Shown: piece after piece, positions 57,775 to 64,000 of the stretch
How the letters are laid out: each line of letters begins with the position of its first letter
Position numbering within the stretch: the stretch's first letter is position 1
Assembly: GCA_018350325.1 (NCBI GenBank)
Contig: JAEVLN010000042.1
Coordinates: forward strand, 248,001-312,000
DNA: 64,000 bases
From: Globodera rostochiensis
Taxonomy: Eukaryota > Nematoda > Chromadorea > Rhabditida > Heteroderidae
Reading direction: 5' to 3'
Position numbers and translations under genes: made by a program
The notes under the pieces: generated by a model
What the model was told of the DNA's origin: nothing
Database searches by the model: none
What the model saw: only the letters and a program-made list of their open reading frames with translations

Positions 57775-60700
57775 CCCCTCCGACAATGGCAGGTGCCACC
57801 GCCGCCACTGCAGGCGCCACCGCCACTCCTCCGACAATGGCAGGCGCCGCCGCCGCCACTGCAGGCGCCACCGCCACTCCTCCGACAATGGCAGGCGCCA
57901 CCGCCGCCACTGCAGGCGCCACCGCCGCCACTGCAGGCGCCACCGCCGCCACTGCAGGCGCCACCGCCGCCACTGCAGGCGCCACCGCCACTCCTCCGAC
58001 AATGGCAGGCGCCGCCGCCGCCACTGCAGGCGCCACCGCCACTCCCCCGACAATGGCAGGCGCCGCCGCCGCCAGTGCAGGCGCCACCGCCACTCCTCCG
58101 ACAATGGCAGGCGCCACCGCCGCCACTGCAGGCGCCACCGCCGCCACTGCAGGCGCCACCGCCACTCCCCCGACAATGGCAGGCGCCACCGCCGCCACTG
58201 CAGGCGCCACCGCCACTCCTCCGACAATGGCAGGCGCCGCCGCCGCCACTGCAGGCGCCACCGCCACTCCTCCGACAATGGCAGGCGCCACCGCCGCCAC
58301 TGCAGGCGCCACCGCCACTCCTCCGACAATGGCAGGCGCCGCCGCCGCCACTGCAGGCGCCACCGCCACTCCCCCGACAATGGCAGGCGCCGCCGCCGCC
58401 AGTGCAGGCGCCACCGCCACTCCTCCGACAATGGCAGGCGCCACCGCCGCCACTGCAGGCGCCACCGCCACTCCCCCGACAATGGCAGGCGCCACCGCCG
58501 CCACTGCAGGCGCCACCGCCACTCCTCCGACAATGGCAGGCGCCACCGCCGCCACTGCAGGCGCCACCGCCACTGCAGGCACCACCGCCACTCCTCCGAC
58601 AATGGCAGGCGCCACCGCCGCCACTGCAGGCGCCACCGCCACTCCTCCGACAATGGCAGGCGCCGCCGCCGCCACTGCAGGCGCCACCGCCACTCCTCCG
58701 AAAATGGCAGGCGCCGCCGCCGCCACTGCAGGCGCCACCGCCACTGCAGGCACCACCGCCACTCCTCCGACAATGGCAGGCGCCACCGCCGCCACTGCAG
58801 GCGCCACCGCCACTCCTCCGACAATGGCAGGCGCCACCGCCGCCACTGCAGGCGCCACCGCCACTGCAGGCACCACCGCCACTCCTCCGACAATGGCAGG
58901 CGCCACCGCCGCCACTGCAGGCGCCACCGCCACTCCTCCGACAATGGCAGGCGCCACCGCCACTGCAGGCACCACCGCCACTCCTCCGACAATGGCAGGC
59001 GCCACCGCCGCCACTGCAGGCGCCACCGCCACTCCTCCGACAATGGCAGGCGCCACCGCCGCCACTGCAGGCGCCACCGCCGCCACTGCAGGCGCCACCG
59101 CCGCCACTGCAGGCGCCACCGCCACTCCCCCGACAATGGCAGGCGCCGCCGCCGCCACTGCAGGCGCCACCGCCACTCCTCCGACAATGGCAGGCGCCAC
59201 CGCCGCCACTGCAGGCGCCACCGCCACTCCTCCGACAATGGCAGGCGCCGCCGCCGCCACTGCAGGCGCCACCGCCACTCCTCCGACAATGGCAGGCGCC
59301 ACCGCCACTGCAGGCACCACCGCCACTCCTCCGACAATGGCAGGCGCCACCGCCGCCACTGCAGGCGCCACCGCCGCCACTGCAGGCGCCACCGCCACTC
59401 CCCCGACAATGGCAGGCGCCGCCGCCGCCACTGCAGGCGCCACCGCCACTCCTCCGACAATGGCAGGCGCCGCCGCCGCCACTGCAGGCGCCACCGCCAC
59501 TCCTCCGACAATGGCAGGCGCCGCCGCCGCCACTGCAGGCGCCACCGCCAACTCCTCCGCACGGCAGCCGCCACTCCTCCGCCACTGGCAGGCGGCCACC
59601 GCCGCCACTGCAGGCGCCACCGCCACTCCCTCCGACAATGGCAGGCGCCGCCGCCGCCACTGCAGGCACCCACGCCAACTCCCTCCGGACAATGGCAGGC
59701 GCTACCGCCGCCCCACTGCAGGCGCCACCGTCCACACTCCTCCGACAATGGAGCGCCACCCGGCCGCCACGAGGCGCACCGCCACTGCAGGCACCACCGC
59801 CACTCCTCCGACAATGGCAGGCGCCACCGCCGCCACTGCAGGCGCCACCGCCACTCCTCCGACACTGGCAGGCGCCGCCACCGCCACTGCAGGCACCACC
59901 GCCACTCCTCCGACAATGGCAGGCGCCACCGCCGCCACTGCAGCGCACACCGCCACTCCTCCGACAATGGCAGGCCGCCCACCGCCGCCACTGCAGGCGC
60001 CACCGCCGGCCACTGCAGGCGCCATCCCGCCACTCCCCCGACAATGGCAGGCGCCGCCGCCGCCACTGCAGGCGCCGCCGCCGCCACTGCAGGCGCCACC
60101 GCCACTCCTCCGACAATGGCAGGCGCCACCGCCGCCACTGCAGGCGCCACCGCCACTCCCCCGACAATGGCAGGCGCCACCGCCGCCACTGCAGGCGCCA
60201 CCGCCACCCTCCGACATGGCAGGCGCCACCGCCGCCACTGCAGGCGGCCCCGCCACTGCAGGCCACCGCCACTCCTCCGACAATGGCAGGCGCCACCGCC
60301 GCCACTGCAGGCGCCACCGCCGCCACTGCAGGCGCCCCCGCCACCACGCCAGCCACCCCCCACAGGCGGCGCCACCGCCGCCACTGCAGGCGCCACCGCC
60401 ACCCCGCATGGCAGGCGCCGCCGCCGCCACTGCAGGCGCCACCGCACTCCTCCGACAATGCAGCGCGCCACCGCCGCCCACTGCAGGGCGCCACCGCCCC
60501 CCGCAGGCGCCACCGCCGCCACTGCGGCGCCACCGCCACTCCTCCGACAAGGCAGGCGCCGCCGCCGCCACTGCGGCGCCACCGCCACTCCTCCGACAAT
60601 GGCAGGCGCCGCCGCCGCCACTGCAGGCGCCACCGCCACTCCTCCGAAGGCAGGCGCCACCGCCGCCCACTGCAGGCGCCACCGCCAGGCCCCCCGCAAT

Positions 60701-63700
60701 GGCAGGCGCCACCGCCCCCGGCAGGCGCCACCGCCACTCCTCCGAAGGCAGGCGCCGCCGCCGCCACTGCAGGCGCCACCGCCGCCAGGCGCCACCCCGC
60801 CCTCGCCGCCACCGCCAGGCCCACAGGCGCGCCCCCGCCACTGCAGGGCCACGCCAGCCGCATGCAGGCGCCCCGCCCCCTCAATGGCAGGCCCCGCCGC
60901 CACTGCAGGCGCCACCGCCACCCTCCGACAAGGCAGGCGCCGCCGCCGCCCTGCAGGCACCCGGCCCCCTCCGCAATGCAGGCGCCGCCGCCGCCCACGC
61001 AGGCGCCACCCCCCACAGCCAGCCCACTGCAGGCGCCACCGCCGCCACTCGGCCGCCACTCCGCCGACTAGCAGGCGCCCGCCCCGCCCCACCGCCCTCC
61101 GACAATGGCGGCGCCGCCGCCGCCACTGCGGCGCCACCGCCACTCCCCGACAATGGCAGGCGCCGCCGCCCCCGCACACGGGCGCCACCGCCGCCACTCA
61201 GGCGCCACCGCCACTCCTCCGACAAGGCAGGCGCCGCCACCGCCACTGCAGGCGCCACCGCCACTCCTCCGAATCGGCGCCACCCCGCCACTGCAGGCGC
61301 CACCGCCACTCCTCCGAATCGGCGCCACCCGCCGCCACTGCAGGCGCCACCGCCACTCCTCCGACAATGGCGCGCCCCGCCGCCACGCGCCCCCGCCACT
61401 GCAGGCGCCCCCCCCCAATGGCAGGCGCCGCCGCCGCCACTGCAGGCGCCACCCCCACTCCCCAGGCGCCCACCGCCCCACTGCAGGCGCGCCACCGCCG
61501 CCACTGCAGGCGCCACCGCCACTCCTCGAAAAGGGCCGCCGCCGCCACTGCAGGCGCCACCGCCACTCCTCCGACAATGGCAGGCGCCACCGCCACGGCA
61601 GTCACCACCGCCATCCTCCGACAATGCAGGCTCCACCGCCGCCACTGCAGGCGCCACCGCCGCCACTGCAGGAAGCCACCGCCGCCATGCAGGCGCCCAC
61701 CCACCGCCACTCCCCCGGGACAAGGGCAGGCGCCGCCGCCGCACTGCAGGCGCCCACCGCCACTCCTCCGACAATGCAGGCGCCACCGCCGCCAACTGAA
61801 GGCGCCAACGCCCTCCTCCGACAATGGCAGAGCCGCCGCCGCCACTGCAGGCGCCACCGCACTCCTCGACAATGGCAGGCGCCGCGCCGCAGTGCAGGCG
61901 CCACCTCCACTCCTCAGACAATGGCAGGCGCAATCCGCCGCCACGGCAGCGCCACCGCCGCCACTGCGGCGCTACCGCCGCCACTGCAGGCGCACACCGC
62001 ACTCCCCGACAATGGCAGGCGCCCGCCGCCGCCACTGCCAGGCGCCACCGCCACTCCTCCGACAATGGCAGGCGCCACGCCGCCCACCGCCACTGCAGGC
62101 GCCACCGCCACTACTCCGACAATGGCAGGCGCCGCCGCCGCCACTGCAGGCGCCACCGCCCCTCCTCCGACAATGTGCAGGCGCCACCGCCGCACTGCAG
62201 GCGCCACCGCCACTCCTCCGACAATGGCAGGGCGCCACCGCCGCCACTGCAGGCGCCACCGCCACTCCTCCGACAATGGCAGGCGCCACCGCCGCCACTG
62301 CAGGCGCAACCCCCGCAACTGCAGGCGCCACTCCACTCCCGACAATGCAGGCGCCGCCGCAGCCACTGCAGGCCACCACCGCCACTCCGTCCGACAATGG
62401 CAGGCGCCACCCGCGCCACTGCAGGCGCCACCGCCACTCCCCCGACAAATTGGCAGGGCGCCGCACGCCGCCAATGCAGGCGCCACCGCCACTCACTCCG
62501 ACAATGGCAGGCGCCAGCCGCCGCCACTGCAGGCGACCACCGCCACTCCTCCGACAATGGCAGGCGCCACCGGCCGCCACTGCAGGCGCCACGCCGCACA
62601 GGCTGCAGGCACCACTCGCCACTCCTCGACAATGGCAGGCGCCACCGCCGCCACTGCAGGCGCCACCGCCACTCCTCCGACAATGGCAGGCGCCACCGCC
62701 ACTGCAGGCACCACCGCCACTCCTCGACAATGGCAGGCGCACGCCGCCGCCACTGCAGGCGCCACCCGCCACTCCTCCGACCAATGGCAGGCCGCCACCG
62801 CCGCCACTGCAGGCGCCACCGCCATCCCTCCGACCAATGGCAGGCGCCCGCCGCCGCCACTGCAGGCGCCACCGCCACTCCCCGACAATGGCAGGCGACC
62901 GCCGCCGCACGTGCAGGCACCACCGCCCACTCCTCCGACAATGGCAGGCGCCACCGCCGCCACTGCAGGCCGCCACCGCCCACTCCTCCGACAATGGCAG
63001 GCGCCACCGCCGCCACTGCAGGCGCCACCGCGGCCCCCGCCACTCCTCCGACAATGGCAGGCGGCCACCGCCGCCACTGCAGGGCGCCACCGCCACTCGT
63101 CAGACACTGGCAGGCGCCCACTCCTCCGACCACTGCAGGCGCCACCGCCTGCCCACTGCAGGCGCCACCGCCATCCAACTGCAGGCAGCCGACCGCCGGC
63201 CACTGCAGGCGCCACCGCCACTTCCCTCCGACAATGGCAGGCGGCCCACCGCCGCCACTGCAGGCGCCACCCGCCACTTCCTCCGACAATGGCAGGCGCC
63301 AGCCGGCCACTGCAGGCAGCCCCGCCACTCCTCCGACAATGGCAGGCGCCACCGCCGCCACTGCAGGCGCCACCGCCGCACTGCAGGCGCCACCGCCACT
63401 CCTCCCGACAATGGCAGGCGCCGCCGCCGCCACTGCAGGCGCCACCGCCACTCCTCCGACAATGGCAGGCGCCACCGCCGCCACTGCAGGCGCCAACCGC
63501 CACTCCTCCGACAATGGCAGGCGCCACCGCCCCACTGCAGGCGCCACCGCCACTCCTCCGACAATGGCAGGCGCCGGCCCCGCCGCCACTGCAGGCGCCA
63601 CCGCCACTCCTCCGACAATGGCAGGCGCCAGCCGCAGCCACTGCAGGCGCCACCGCCGCCACTGCAGGCGCCACCGCCACTCCTCCGACAATGGCAGGCG

Positions 63701-64000
63701 CCACCGCCGCCACTGCAGGCGCCACCGCCACTCCTCGACAATGGCAGGCGCCACCGCCGCCACTGCAGGCGCCACCACGCCACTCCTCCGACAACTGGCA
63801 GGCGCCCCGCCGCCACGTGCAGGCGCCACCGCCACTCCTCCGACAATGGCAGGCGCCACCGCAGCCACTGCAGGCGCCACTCCGCCACTTCAGCCCACCA
63901 GCCACTCCCCCGACAATGGCAATGCGCCGCCCGCCGCCACGCAGCGCCACGCCATCTCCTCCGACAATGGCAGGCGGCCCCGCCGCCACTGCAGGCGCCA
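57775..64000. repeat. GC-rich satellite of 21- and 30-bp blocks, running off the window
   Basis: Two blocks alternate irregularly: block A (21 bp, GCCACCGCCGCCACTGCAGG plus C) and block B (30 bp, GCCACCGCCACTCCTCCGAC plus AATGGCAGGC). The composite A+B is 51 bp. Variants include 18-bp A blocks, ACCACC for GCCACC, and CCCCCG for CCTCCG. Every A block has a CTGCAG and most joints a GGCGCC. From 57.78 to about 59.55 kb all changes keep multiples of three. Beyond that, single-base insertions and deletions are frequent. The motif contains no stop codon in any of the six frames, so very long frames on both strands (Ala/Thr/Pro/Gly, Val/Ala or Arg/Trp-rich) are a product of composition. No promoter or splice context supports a gene. 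Confidence 0.92.

Noticed and set aside
57786..63989. Very long frames of up to 1337 codons on both strands, Ala/Thr-rich like antifreeze or silk proteins
   Set aside because: The satellite unit lacks stops in all frames, so length carries no information. There is no start context, signal peptide or splice structure.

Overview
This is a eukaryotic nuclear window. A nematode is the best fit: TTAGGC-type (nematode telomere) repeats occur at three interstitial places, and genes are split into short exons with many 45-70 bp introns. Cyst-nematode-like tylenchids are possible, but the species cannot be fixed from the sequence alone. No bacterial operons or CRISPR arrays were seen. All gene models are hand-spliced from GT-AG sites and protein motifs, so ends are approximate.

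Layout. 0-2.6 kb: intergenic, with three short terminal-inverted-repeat (TIR) elements. 2.7-8.9 kb (+): a MET/AXL-like receptor tyrosine kinase whose introns hold minisatellites, a foldback element and possibly an exon of another gene. 5.3-19.8 kb: a tandem duplication of about 7 kb. The second copy (14.8-16.4 kb) carries a 5'-truncated kinase that lacks its ATP-binding N-lobe and has lost the DFG and SDVW aspartates. Each copy also carries a U2 snRNA 3'-domain-like sequence and small ORFs. 20-22 kb (-): NAA30, catalytic subunit of the NatC N-terminal acetyltransferase. 22.2-25.9 kb (-): the alpha subunit of protein farnesyl/geranylgeranyl transferase. 26-32 kb: repeat-rich, with a short ankyrin-repeat gene copy (+). 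32.3-35.9 kb (-): methionine synthase reductase without a visible FMN domain. 36-39.7 kb: nested TIR and foldback elements. 39.7-40.6 kb (+): a second, fuller ankyrin copy. 41.9-46.5 kb (-): AUH, 3-methylglutaconyl-CoA hydratase. 48.9-51.9 kb (-): an AGGF1-like OCRE/FHA/G-patch protein. 52.4-54.1 kb (-): an unrecognised coiled-coil protein. 56.3-56.6 kb (-): an F-box-like ORF. 57.7-64 kb: a GC-rich satellite built of 21- and 30-bp blocks and open in all six frames.

The recognised genes are housekeeping genes plus one receptor kinase and do not form a pathway. The striking part is the repeat fraction. Many intronic and intergenic repeats are bounded by short inverted ends, often CAGGG...CCCTG, and their interiors are tandem arrays of a short word, often in opposite orientation in the two arms. 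Three such elements with different ends share an internal palindromic core, and two of them also share a tRNA-like segment. This looks like a system of non-autonomous, possibly hAT-mobilised elements whose terminal words grow into minisatellites.
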